A DNA stretch of 51,528 bases from Actinomycetota bacterium (GTDB lineage: Bacteria; Actinomycetota; Acidimicrobiia; Acidimicrobiales; RAAP-2). How positions within the stretch are numbered: position 1 is the stretch's first letter; every line of letters begins with the position of its first letter. The stretch lies in NCBI GenBank assembly GCA_021324045.1, contig JAJPJV010000049.1:1-51528 (forward strand), written 5' to 3'. The notes beneath the pieces were generated by a model that was not told the origin of the DNA, did not search any database, and was given only the letters and a program-made list of their open reading frames with translations. Of this stretch, positions 35,618-43,795 are shown piece after piece. Both the position numbers and the translations under genes were made by a program.

Positions 35618-36952
35618 ATGCAAGCGCATCGGGACTACATCCTCCGTACCGTCGAAGAGCGTGGAATCCGCTTCGTCCAACTCTGGTTCACCGACGTCCT
35701 GGGCATGCCGAAAGCATTCAACATCACCCCCGCCGAGCTCGAGAACGCCCTCGACGAGGGCATGACCTTCGATGGCTCCTCGATCGACGGTTTCAGCCGT
35801 CTCCAGGAGGCCGATGTCCTCGCCCGACCCGATGCGGACACCTTCCAAGTCCTTCCCTGGTACGGGCATGACGAACCGGTGGCCCGGGTCTTCTGCGACA
35901 TCTTCAACCTCGACGGCACCCCCTTCGAGGGCTGCCCGCGCAACGCTCTCCGGCGGATGCTGGACCGGGTCCACGCTGCTGGGTACCGGTTCTTTGCCGC
36001 TCCCGAGATCGAGTACTTCTACTTTGGTGACGCCGATCCTTCTCATCGACCAATACCGTTGGATGCGGGCTCATACTTCGACCTCACCGTCGCCGACCCT
36101 TCCAGCGATCTGCGGCGGCAAACTGTCCTCATCCTCGAGGAGATGGGAATTCCTGTCGAGCACGCCCAGCACGAGGATGCCCCCAGTCAGCACGAGATCG
36201 ACCTGCGTTACACCGACGCCTTGACCATGGCCGACACGGTGATGACGGTGCGCCTCGTCGTCAAGGAACTCGCACGGAAGCGAGGCCTTCACGCCAGCTT
36301 CATGCCGAAGCCGCTCGCTGGAGTCCAGGGATCGGGCATGCACACACACCTATCGCTGTGGCAGGACGAGCGCAACGCATTCGTCGATCCTGACCACCGT
36401 TATGGTCTCTCATCGATCGCGCTCAAGTTCATCGCTGGTCTGCTGCGTCACGCGCGCGAGATCACCGCGGTCACCAACCAATGGGTCAACTCCTACAAGC
36501 GTCTCGTGAGCGGCTACGAAGCGCCCGTGTACATCGCTTGGGCTCGGCACAACCGTTCTGCTCTCGTCCGGGTGCCCGTCGTGAAGCACAAGAAACTCGA
36601 GTCGACCCGTATCGAGTACCGCGCACCTGACAGCGCCTGCAATCCGTACCTGGCCTTTGCGGTCATCTTGGCTGCCGGCCTGCGGGGGATCGAAGAAGAC
36701 TACGAGCTGCCACCAGAAGCTGACGTCGATCTGCAGAACTCTTCCGCTGCCGTGCTCTCGGCAAAGGGCATCGGGAGCCTGCCGGTTAGCCTCAATGACG
36801 CGGTAGACGAAATGGAGCGGTCGAAGCTCCTGGCAGAGACGCTCGGCGAACATCTCTTCGAATGGTTCCTCCGGAACAAGCGAGCGGAATGGTCGGCCTA
36901 TCGTTCCGAGGTCACCCAGTTCGAGCTCGATCGTTATCTCGCGGTGCTGTAA
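35618..36952 (+). CDS. glnA2: Glutamine synthetase, GlnA2-like
   Basis: A 444-residue type I glutamine synthetase closely resembling the mycobacterial GlnA2 pattern: RTVEERGIRFVQLWFTDVLG, MTFDGSSIDGFSRLQEADVL, AAPEIEYFYFGD, QHEDAPSQHEIDLRYTDALT, GSGMHTHLSLWQDE, NRSALVRVPVV and the end FELDRYLAVL. It lacks the adenylylation tyrosine of GlnA1, so it is not controlled that way. In several actinobacteria such paralogues act on other amines or are accessory. The ATG at 35618 was chosen by similarity; no good ribosome site is visible. It is divergent from glnA and followed by a GlnR-like gene. Confidence 0.93.
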   Translation: MQAHRDYILRTVEERGIRFVQLWFTDVLGMPKAFNITPAELENALDEGMTFDGSSIDGFSRLQEADVLARPDADTFQVLPWYGHDEPVARVFCDIFNLDGTPFEGCPRNALRRMLDRVHAAGYRFFAAPEIEYFYFGDADPSHRPIPLDAGSYFDLTVADPSSDLRRQTVLILEEMGIPVEHAQHEDAPSQHEIDLRYTDALTMADTVMTVRLVVKELARKRGLHASFMPKPLAGVQGSGMHTHLSLWQDERNAFVDPDHRYGLSSIALKFIAGLLRHAREITAVTNQWVNSYKRLVSGYEAPVYIAWARHNRSALVRVPVVKHKKLESTRIEYRAPDSACNPYLAFAVILAAGLRGIEEDYELPPEADVDLQNSSAAVLSAKGIGSLPVSLNDAVDEMERSKLLAETLGEHLFEWFLRNKRAEWSAYRSEVTQFELDRYLAVL

Positions 36953-36954
36953 TG

Positions 36955-36983
36955 CAGGCTGTCCCGGCAACACAGGCTGTCCC
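36955..36983. repeat. 11-bp direct repeat between glnA2 and the GlnR-like gene
   Basis: CAGGCTGTCCC is present at 36955-36965 and 36973-36983, an 18-base period. It starts directly after the glnA2 stop and ends about 60 bases before the regulator start. It could be an operator or simply a small tandem duplication. Confidence 0.4.
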
Positions 36984-37045
36984 TGGGCCCCGGAGCGACC
37001 GGCGACCTTCCCGTGGCGGACCACAATGACGGGGGCTCGGTCCTG

Positions 37046-37828
37046 ATGGACCCTCTGCTGTGTTTCCCTGATCCGCTGCCAACCGAGCTTGCAGCCCAGA
37101 TCCGGCAAGCCGGCTACAGCCTCTACTGCGTGAGCAACTGGGAGCTCGCCGACGCCGCTGAACGGTCGGTCACGACGGAGGGTTGGGCAGGCGCCGTCGT
37201 TTCAGCCGTCGATGACCTAAGCGGTGCATTGGCGCTCTGTCGTCACCTCCGGCGGCGCGAAGATCCACTGAATCCGCTCCTGCTCGTCGTCGCGCGCCAC
37301 CAACTTCCTGAACTCAGACTGCGCAACGAGCTCTTCGACGACTTCTGCGTGGCTCCCCCACCCCCGGGAGAACTCGCGGCGCGAATCGAGCGCATGTTCT
37401 GGCTGATCGGCCGAGCCGTCGATCAACAGATCGTCGAGCATGGTCCGCTCGTCTTGAACCTCGAGACGTATCAGGCTGCCATCGCCGGTCGGGCACTCGA
37501 CCTCACCTACATGGAATACCAGCTCCTGCGGTTCCTCGCCACGAACCCGGGCAAGGTCTTCACCCGCGAGACCTTGCTCAATCGAGTGTGGGGCTACGAG
37601 TACTACGGCGGGGCACGGACTGTCGACGTCCACATTCGCCGGCTACGCGCCAAGCTCGGGGAAGAGCACGCCCATCTGATCCAGACCGTGCGATCGGTGG
37701 GATACCGGTTCGGTCAGGGGGCGTGGTCGGCGACTCGCATCGACGAGACCCGTGCCCAGGCTTCGACCTCGACCATTGCCCCAAGCGGGAGCGCCGCAAC
37801 GCCGATTGCCGAGCGGGCAGGGCGGTGA
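37046..37828 (+). CDS. GlnR-like orphan response regulator (OmpR-type winged helix)
   Basis: A 260-residue regulator. The receiver-like domain (1-120) lacks the phosphorylatable Asp: where the family has the VxLxD strand the protein reads GAVVSAVDDLSG. This is an atypical receiver as in GlnR, which dimerises without phosphorylation. The winged helix (about 135-225) reads ALDLTYMEYQLLRFLATNPG, KVFTRETLLNRVWGYEYYGG, ARTVDVHIRRLRAKLGEEH and TVRSVGYRF, very close to GlnR/MtrA types. Its place after two glutamine synthetase genes supports a role in nitrogen control. The ATG at 37046 or a GTG at 37013 may start it. The last 35 residues are antisense to ridA and probably carry little function. Confidence 0.85.
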   Translation: MDPLLCFPDPLPTELAAQIRQAGYSLYCVSNWELADAAERSVTTEGWAGAVVSAVDDLSGALALCRHLRRREDPLNPLLLVVARHQLPELRLRNELFDDFCVAPPPPGELAARIERMFWLIGRAVDQQIVEHGPLVLNLETYQAAIAGRALDLTYMEYQLLRFLATNPGKVFTRETLLNRVWGYEYYGGARTVDVHIRRLRAKLGEEHAHLIQTVRSVGYRFGQGAWSATRIDETRAQASTSTIAPSGSAATPIAERAGR

Positions 37829-38109
37829 TCGCCGAACGCCGCAGTCCACACCTCGTTCACGAGGGAGAATTCAGCCATGTCCACGAGGTAGACCGTGGCT
37901 TTGACCACGTCGTGCAGCGCCGCTCCTTCTTGTGCGAGCACGTCGGCGAGGTTGGAGAGGGCTTGGGAGAGCTCTGCAGCGGTTCCCCCGGGAACGAGCT
38001 CCGTTTGCCCATCTGGTCCAGGACGGGTGCCGAGCTGGCCCGAGGTGACGATCCACTCACCCGCACGGACGACGGGCGAGTACGGACCGATCACGCGCGG
38101 AGCTGTCAC
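37714..38109 (-). CDS. ridA: RidA/YjgF family enamine deaminase
   Basis: A 131-residue protein of the RidA family, which hydrolyses reactive 2-aminoacrylate and other enamines or imines. It starts APRVIGPYSPVVRAGEWIVT with the family's GPYS, continues SGQLGTRPGPDG, then TAAELSQALSNLADVLAQEG, VVKATVYLVDMAEFSLVNEV and RSAIGVAALPLGAMVEVEAW. The catalytic Arg is in RPARSAIGVAALP and the Glu in VEVEAWA, so the active site is complete. The start is GTG at 38109. Its C-terminal 115 bases overlap the convergent regulator gene; the conserved end of RidA lies within that overlap, so it is real. Confidence 0.93.
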   Translation of the reverse strand: MTAPRVIGPYSPVVRAGEWIVTSGQLGTRPGPDGQTELVPGGTAAELSQALSNLADVLAQEGAALHDVVKATVYLVDMAEFSLVNEVWTAAFGDHRPARSAIGVAALPLGAMVEVEAWARVSSMRVADHAP

Positions 38110-38179
38110 CGTTGCACCACCGACTCATGACCGCTGGCGGCAGTCATGCCGTCGGCGCACGGTGGGCACTGCACCGAGG

Positions 38180-39955
38180 TCATGTGCGCCCGCGCAGGGT
38201 CGGCCACTGCGGAGGCAGCCCATCGGCCCACCATGCAGCGGCCGCCGTAGCGACGAAGACGGCGTCCGAGCCGTTCAGGGGCCAATGATCCGAGGGATGA
38301 ATGGTCACCTCGACCCTGGGAGTGTCGAGAGCCGACAGGACTCCAAATGACCGGATCGTGAGGTCACACGGCTGCCCTGTCTCGTCGACGGCCACTCCTT
38401 CACTGCGCACCCACCCCAGTGCCTGGTGAACGGCACCAATGCAATACGACCGCAGCACCACCTCGTCAAGGGGCTCGCCTGCCCACACCTCGACGGCAAC
38501 CGAACCGTCCTCGACGATAGCCACTCGGGCACGCCCCCCGTCGAGCCCTGTGATCTCAACCGGGACGCCCACTCTGGCCTCCCGATTCTCCTGCAGGCGC
38601 AGGCAAGCCTCGACGACAGCCGCTTCCGCCCATCCCGCACACCGCAGCCCGGGGTCGACGGGGGGACCGGCGACATCGACCTCCTCGACCACGAACCCTC
38701 CGGCAACCGACACAATCGAATCGTGCAAGGACGAAAGGCTGGGAGATCCTGGGGTCCTCGCGACCCGGATGACGCCGGTCCCATCCGCTCGCACCCCGAT
38801 GGCCACCGGCGGACGCTTCGGCCCCTTGCGAACGACGTCCTCCCGGGACCAGAGCACCCGTACGGCTCGACCGGTCTCGTCGGCGAGTCGGCGCGCCAAG
38901 CCTGGCACGGGGGAGCGGCGCTTCCCGCCGAAGGCACCCCCATTGGCCAGCGGAGACGCTGGAGTTCGCCCGGGTCGACACCAACTGGCATCCAGCTCGA
39001 GATACGCAGGTTCCACCCAGGTGGTCCGCAGCGTCAGTGCCCATTCACCCGTTGGGACCTCCAGTGGATACGCCAGCGGACGGCTGCTGTTGCGGCCCTG
39101 GATCTTTCCCGAGAGGCGGCGAGCCTCGACGAGGTTCTCCCCAACGACGACACCGCCGTCCCTACCGACCAAAGCCACCAACGCATCTCTGGGAGCCGTG
39201 TCGTCGGCGAACCCGCCCCCACCCAGGGCAATGGAAGGGCCGTTCGACTGGATGTGGCCACCTTCGAGCTGGGCTCGCCAGGCGGAGAGCAGCGGGTCGG
39301 TGCTCCGGATTCGGCGAGCCGATCCTTTGTGGTCTTTCTCCTCACCCGTTGCTCCACCGAGCAGGTCGGTGGCTGCCTCGACGATCGTCTGCCAACCGGT
39401 GCAACGGCAGAGGTGGGCCCGGAGGGCTGAGCGAATACGGCCATCGAGCGCTCCCTCGTGGCCGGCGCGGCGAAGCGCACTGGCACGCTCACCCGAGGCA
39501 CTCCGCAACGCAGCGTCGGAACCAGCAAGCGCTGCCAGGCGCATGATGATCCCCGGCGTGCAGAAACCGCACTGGCTAGCTCCGACTGCCGAGAACTGCC
39601 GAGCCCAACGCTCCCGGAGCTCGGGATCGAGACCTTCGATCGTGGTCACGGTACGGCCCGCAACTCGACGTGCCGGCGTGACGCAAGAAACCCTCGGCGA
39701 TCCGTCCACCCAGACCGTGCAACACCCGCACTGACCCTGGGGGCTGCAGCCATCCTTTACGGAAAGGCACCCCAGATGCTCTCGTAGGACCTCCAGGAGC
39801 GAAGCTCCTTCGTCCGGGAGCGCGACCCACTCACCATTGAGACAGAACCGCAACGGTCCAGGAGCCGCTTGTGCGCTTCCTTCGTCTGAGGTGGTAACTG
39901 CTACGCGACGGTCAACGGACGGCTGCACGACATCGGCCAATACCAGCCGGCACAC
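38180..39955 (-). CDS. Fusion of 2Fe-2S ferredoxin-like domains with a shortened molybdenum-hydroxylase domain
   Basis: A 591-residue protein. The N-terminal plant-type ferredoxin is PLRFCLNGEWVALPDEGASL with GCSPQGQCGCCTV (one residue longer than the usual Cys-x4-Cys). The second helical 2Fe-2S domain has GASQCGFCTPGIIM and AHLCRCTGWQTI. After a linker, residues of about 210-590 resemble the large subunit of xanthine dehydrogenase and CO dehydrogenase, with NGGAFGGKRRSPVPGLARRL, RAVRVLWSREDV and SYCIGAVHQALGWV. That domain is about 380 residues against about 750 in true molybdenum subunits, so cofactor binding is doubtful. The GTG start at 39955 is uncertain. It follows the A-type Fe-S carrier gene. 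Confidence 0.82.
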   Translation of the reverse strand: MCRLVLADVVQPSVDRRVAVTTSDEGSAQAAPGPLRFCLNGEWVALPDEGASLLEVLREHLGCLSVKDGCSPQGQCGCCTVWVDGSPRVSCVTPARRVAGRTVTTIEGLDPELRERWARQFSAVGASQCGFCTPGIIMRLAALAGSDAALRSASGERASALRRAGHEGALDGRIRSALRAHLCRCTGWQTIVEAATDLLGGATGEEKDHKGSARRIRSTDPLLSAWRAQLEGGHIQSNGPSIALGGGGFADDTAPRDALVALVGRDGGVVVGENLVEARRLSGKIQGRNSSRPLAYPLEVPTGEWALTLRTTWVEPAYLELDASWCRPGRTPASPLANGGAFGGKRRSPVPGLARRLADETGRAVRVLWSREDVVRKGPKRPPVAIGVRADGTGVIRVARTPGSPSLSSLHDSIVSVAGGFVVEEVDVAGPPVDPGLRCAGWAEAAVVEACLRLQENREARVGVPVEITGLDGGRARVAIVEDGSVAVEVWAGEPLDEVVLRSYCIGAVHQALGWVRSEGVAVDETGQPCDLTIRSFGVLSALDTPRVEVTIHPSDHWPLNGSDAVFVATAAAAWWADGLPPQWPTLRGRT

Positions 39956-40004
39956 GCCAACCGGCGACGAAGCCGTGAGCCCTCAGAGTTCGGGGCACGG
40001 CGAA

Positions 40005-40367
40005 TCAGCTGAACGACGACCCGCAGCCGCAGGTCCTCGTGGCATTGGGGTTCTCGATGTGGAACCCCGCATCCTGCAGCCCGTCGTGGTAGTCGAGGGT
40101 CGCCCCGGTCAGCAATTCGGCGCTCGTCGGATCGACCACCACCTGGACGCCGCCGAACTCCCTCACGATGTCGTCAGCGGCGATCTCGGTGTCGAAGAAC
40201 ATCTCGTAGCTGTAACCCGAACAACCGCCTGGACGTACTGCGACTCGGAGAGCCAGTCCCTCCCCCTCTTCTTGAGCAAGGAGCTGCGCAACCTTTGCCG
40301 CGGCGGCCTCGGTGAGGGTCACGGGGTTGGGCTTCTTCCCGATGTTGACCGCCGTCGCAATCGTCAT
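40005..40367 (-). CDS. A-type iron-sulphur carrier protein (IscA/ErpA family)
   Basis: A 120-residue Fe-S carrier that transfers clusters to apoproteins. The three conserved cysteines are present: GGCSGYSYEMFFD and the end TCGCGSSFS. The fold is marked by VTLTEAAAAKVAQLLAQEEG, ALRVAVRPGG and DAGFHIENPNAT. The ATG at 40367 is chosen because GAGGAGG lies 9 bases upstream; a longer frame begins at 40388. It is cotranscribed with the Fe-S/molybdenum-like protein that needs two 2Fe-2S clusters, and it is divergent from mrp, another Fe-S biogenesis gene. Confidence 0.94.
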   Translation of the reverse strand: MTIATAVNIGKKPNPVTLTEAAAAKVAQLLAQEEGEGLALRVAVRPGGCSGYSYEMFFDTEIAADDIVREFGGVQVVVDPTSAELLTGATLDYHDGLQDAGFHIENPNATRTCGCGSSFS

Positions 40368-40530
40368 CTCGAAATGCCTCCTCGCCATCCCAGTCCTACG
40401 CCTTCACGACCATGCTAATCCGGCGGACGGCCTCCGCCGATCCGGATCCAAGGTACATCGGGCACAGTTGGCTGCCATGGCGAGGCGTTCCAGGTCGTCT
40501 CAGCCCTGCCCGGCAGTGGGGACCGGCCCG

Positions 40531-40536
40531 TAGAAT
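40531..40536 (+). promoter_or_regulatory. Probable -10 element of mrp (leaderless)
   Basis: TAGAAT, one mismatch from TATAAT, is followed by exactly six bases and the GTG start at 40543. No ribosome site is present, so transcript and reading frame probably begin together. Confidence 0.6.
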
Positions 40537-40542
40537 TCCCTC

Positions 40543-41727
40543 GTGACCGGCGAGCACGCGTTGCGTGAGGCGCTCCGAGCAGTGATCGATCCTGAGCTGG
40601 GGGACAACATCGTCGACCTTGGCATGGTCCCATCGCTCCGGATGGACCCAGCCGGGAACGTGGTCGTGGAGGTGGCGCTCACGGTTGCGGGATGCCCCCT
40701 TCGCGCCCAAATCGAGCGCGACGTCCGGATACGGCTCGAGAACCAGCCCGGAGTCACCTCGGTCGAGATCCGGACCACCGAGATGGATCGACGCAGCAAG
40801 GAAGCACTGATGGCTCGAGCACGGTGGAAGGCGCGAGAGAGCGCCCCTCCGACCATGGTGCCCGATTCGGCCAGAGTCCTGGCGATTGGCTCCGGCAAGG
40901 GCGGGGTTGGCAAATCCTCGATCGCGGTCAACCTTGCCGTTGCTCTGGCACGGCGAGGGTTGACGATCGGCCTCCTCGACGCAGACATCTGGGGGTTCTC
41001 GGTTCCCCGACTCCTCGGGCTCCAAGGAGAGATCGAGGCGCGCAAGGGGAAGATGGTTCCCCTTGAGCGCCGAATGGGTGACGGACGCCTACGCGTGCTA
41101 TCGATGGGCTTCCTCGCAGACGAGGAACGTGCCATCATGTGGCGGGGCCTCATCTTGAACCGAGCGGTCCAGCAGTTTCTCGAGGACGCCCATTGGGGGG
41201 ATCTCGATTACCTGCTCATCGACCTCCCACCTGGAACCGGCGACGTGCAGATGGGGCTCGCCCGCATGCTGCCCCGCACCGAGCTCCTCATCGTCACCAC
41301 GCCACAGCTCACGGCTCAGCGCGTCGCTGCGCGCGCAGCCGACATGGCGCGTCGCGGTTACCTGCGGGTCGCCGGAGTCATCGAGAACATGTCGGATTTC
41401 ACCTGCGAACACGGCACGACGTACGCGTTATTCGGATCGGGAGGAGGCGAACGTCTGGCAACGGACGTCGGGGTGCCACTCGTGGGCCGGATCCCGCTCC
41501 ACCCGGCGCTCGCGGCGGGAGGCGATGCCGGAATGCCGGTCGCGGCGGGTGACGGCGAGCTCGCTGCACAGTTCTCGGCACTAGCTGGCCGTATCCTCGC
41601 AGACATCGCCCCATTGATCGAGACGTCATCGTGCAGTGCGCGGATGCTCGAACAGCTCGAGCGCGCCCTTCCAGCATCTGCCGCTTCTCCCGCCGGCGCC
41701 GGCGCGGAGACCAGCCAGCCGAGCTGA
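40543..41727 (+). CDS. mrp: Mrp/NBP35-type Fe-S cluster carrier ATPase with MIP18 domain
   Basis: A 394-residue ParA-like ATPase that carries Fe-S clusters. The N-terminal MIP18/DUF59 domain (1-90) has LREALRAVIDPELGDNIVDL and VALTVAGCPLRAQIERDV. The ATPase has the deviant Walker A AIGSGKGGVGKSSIAVNLAV, DADIWGFSVPRLLGL, the switch DLPPGTGDVQMGLARML, and VIENMSDFTCEHGTTYALFG. The usual cluster-binding CxxC is not seen: the segment has one Cys in this place (SDFTCEHG), so cluster binding may differ. The GTG start fits the TAGAAT promoter. The C-terminal tail is Ala/Ser-rich. Confidence 0.94.
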   Translation: MTGEHALREALRAVIDPELGDNIVDLGMVPSLRMDPAGNVVVEVALTVAGCPLRAQIERDVRIRLENQPGVTSVEIRTTEMDRRSKEALMARARWKARESAPPTMVPDSARVLAIGSGKGGVGKSSIAVNLAVALARRGLTIGLLDADIWGFSVPRLLGLQGEIEARKGKMVPLERRMGDGRLRVLSMGFLADEERAIMWRGLILNRAVQQFLEDAHWGDLDYLLIDLPPGTGDVQMGLARMLPRTELLIVTTPQLTAQRVAARAADMARRGYLRVAGVIENMSDFTCEHGTTYALFGSGGGERLATDVGVPLVGRIPLHPALAAGGDAGMPVAAGDGELAAQFSALAGRILADIAPLIETSSCSARMLEQLERALPASAASPAGAGAETSQPS

Positions 41728-41763
41728 GGGTCCTCGACGGCCAATCGGGTCAGGGCGGCGCCC

Positions 41764-42519
41764 TCATGGCGACGACACGCCGGTCAGGGCCTCCAGGAGC
41801 GCTTCCACATCAGAGAAGCGCTCCAACAGCTCAAGGTGTTGCACCTGCGGCGGAAGAATGTCCATCTGGCCGCGACGGGATCGCTCGAGCGCGGTCCCAG
41901 GGGTCAGCCACTCAGAACCTGTCGTCTCAGCTGCGTCATGAGCCACCGGTTGGCAGTCTGGCGCCACGGCCAGGAAGAAGCGCGTGTCGAAACGGCGAGG
42001 CGGCCCGACCGGTGTGATCCGGTGGCTCAGGTAATGGAGCCGGTCGGTCGCCAGCATCAACTGCTCGACTCGGCATAGTTCGAGGAGGTTGAGCGTCCCT
42101 GCTTGCAGGGCTTTGCGATACCTGGCGAAGCGACGCGATATGGCCGGATCGACCAAGGACAGAAGCGATCGATTCCCATCATCGGAGCGATATGCCATAA
42201 GGATCCCAGCCTCTTCAAATGACTCGCGGATGGCGGCCACCCAGTACGCGAGGCCTCCGGAGGCAATACCGAGGTACCGACTGGCTTGCTCATCGGTCAT
42301 GTCAGCACAAAGCGATGCGATCTGAGGATCGCGATCGGCATCCTCTACCGCGCCACCCGGAAACACGTGAGCCCCTCGCGCGAACACGGCGCGTGTGGTT
42401 CGCCGGAGCAGCAAGACCTCGAGCGGACCCTCAGGACCTCCGTGACCTCGGACCAGCACGAGGGTAGCGGCAGGACGTGGCTGCGGTTGGGCTCCTTCCT
42501 TCACCAGGGAGCCGGCCAC
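41764..42519 (-). CDS. Nudix hydrolase (NUDT7/NUDT19-like)
   Basis: A 251-residue hydrolase for nucleoside-diphosphate-linked substrates, with close resemblance to the coenzyme A or acyl-CoA diphosphatase type. The Nudix box is split by an insertion: GAHVFPGGAVEDADRDP, then about 30 residues, then AAIRESFEEAGILMA with the catalytic REsxEEaG helix. This split is usual for NUDT19-type proteins. The rest has RRFDTRFFLAVAP and SEWLTPGTALE. The GTG start at 42519 follows TAGGGT by seven bases, so the transcript is probably leaderless. It is convergent with mrp (37 bases apart). Confidence 0.9.
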   Translation of the reverse strand: MAGSLVKEGAQPQPRPAATLVLVRGHGGPEGPLEVLLLRRTTRAVFARGAHVFPGGAVEDADRDPQIASLCADMTDEQASRYLGIASGGLAYWVAAIRESFEEAGILMAYRSDDGNRSLLSLVDPAISRRFARYRKALQAGTLNLLELCRVEQLMLATDRLHYLSHRITPVGPPRRFDTRFFLAVAPDCQPVAHDAAETTGSEWLTPGTALERSRRGQMDILPPQVQHLELLERFSDVEALLEALTGVSSP

Positions 42520-42526
42520 GGGGACG

Positions 42527-42532
42527 ACCCTA
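42527..42532 (-). promoter_or_regulatory. Probable -10 element of the Nudix gene (leaderless)
   Basis: On the minus strand TAGGGT is followed by seven bases and the GTG start at 42519, the same layout as at mrp and nadE. No ribosome site is present. Confidence 0.5.
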
Positions 42533-42658
42533 TCGGCCAGGGGATCCCGGCGAACCCGGTCCAGGCGGCGCCTCGTCTACGCTGAGGCGATTCCCGAGCG
42601 AAGCATTGCTCCCAGACCCCCACAGCGATGGGGCCCTTGACAACGGCGAGGATCTCTT

Positions 42659-43795
42659 ATGCCTGACAAGCCTGGATCCCCGGGAGGTCGAACACAGGCC
42701 GACAAGGAACGGAGTCGGCAGATGAGTAGGCCGGTCTCCGGTCAGCAACCGCCCAGGAAGGGCGGACGGCCCGGTCGAGCCAACGGTGACACCCGGAACG
42801 GTCGTCAGTCGTCCCGAACGAACCGATCCGACGGCACTCGCCGGGGAGGCCGACCGGCACCGCGCCCGGCAACTGCCCGGGCACGACGGCACCCGACCAG
42901 CGGCAGTGTTTTCTCGCGTTGGTCGCGTTCGACGCTTCTGACGTGGGGAACGGTCGCCGTGGTGGCGATCGTGGTGCTTGTGCTCGTCATCGTGAACATC
43001 AACACGTCCTCGTCGAACTCGAGTGGCCCTCCCCCAACGCCGACTTCTCCGACCGTCGCACGAGAGGTCACCCACATCCCGGCAAGCGTGTACGACCAAG
43101 TCGGTGTCGATTCGACACTCACCCAGGTCACCCCTCCGGTCGCCGTATCGGGCCAGCCATTGCTGGAGTTCACCGCCACCAATGGCAAGAAACTTCCCGG
43201 CGTCTACTACTTCGGCGCCGAGTGGTGCCCGTACTGCGCTGCCGAACGGTGGGTCCTGCTGGCGGCCCTTTCGCGCTTCGGCACGTTCAGCGGCCTGCAC
43301 AACATGCAATCGTCTTCGACTGACGTCTTCCCGAACACCCAGACCTTCACCTTCTTCCATGTCAAGTTCAAGAGCCCCTACCTCGTCTTCAAGCCTGACG
43401 AGTACTACAGCAACAAGGTCGCGTCATCTGGCGCCGGATATGTCGTCGAGCAGCCGCCCACCCGTGCGGAGCAACGCCTCATCACGACCTATGACACGTC
43501 CAAGTACTTTCCTGGGAACCAATCGAGCTCCGGGGGCTACGCCTTCCCGTTCATCGACATCGGGAACAAGTTCCTCTCCGAGACGAACTACTCGCCTTCG
43601 ATCCTGGCAGGCCTCAGCCGAGACGAGATCGCCGCTCATCTGAACGATCCAAAGAACCCGGTCACGCAGGCCATCGTGGCCAGCGCGAACTACCTCACAG
43701 CGGCAATTTGCTCAGCGACGGGGCAACAACCTTCCTCGGTCTGCACGAGCAAGGGCGTGCTCGCCGCAGCAAAGGTCCTTGGGGCATCCAAATGA
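42659..43795 (+). CDS. DUF929 family membrane-anchored thioredoxin-like protein
   Basis: A 378-residue protein. Residues 1-85 are a basic, Pro/Arg/Gly-rich disordered segment; residues 92-113 are a single membrane helix ([20 protein letters not shown]). The outer domain is DUF929: [20 protein letters not shown] gives a CPYC redox motif of thioredoxin type, followed by [28 protein letters not shown] and Cys residues near the end ([15 protein letters not shown]). It is likely an extracytoplasmic thiol-disulphide oxidoreductase. It is translationally coupled to VKOR, a plausible electron acceptor. GAGGA precedes the ATG. Confidence 0.9.
   Translation: MPDKPGSPGGRTQADKERSRQMSRPVSGQQPPRKGGRPGRANGDTRNGRQSSRTNRSDGTRRGGRPAPRPATARARRHPTSGSVFSRWSRSTLLTWGTVAVVAIVVLVLVIVNINTSSSNSSGPPPTPTSPTVAREVTHIPASVYDQVGVDSTLTQVTPPVAVSGQPLLEFTATNGKKLPGVYYFGAEWCPYCAAERWVLLAALSRFGTFSGLHNMQSSSTDVFPNTQTFTFFHVKFKSPYLVFKPDEYYSNKVASSGAGYVVEQPPTRAEQRLITTYDTSKYFPGNQSSSGGYAFPFIDIGNKFLSETNYSPSILAGLSRDEIAAHLNDPKNPVTQAIVASANYLTAAICSATGQQPSSVCTSKGVLAAAKVLGASK

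Noticed and set aside
38439-39734. 431-codon open frame on the plus strand
   Set aside because: Antisense to the Fe-S/molybdenum-like fusion, low complexity, no motif.
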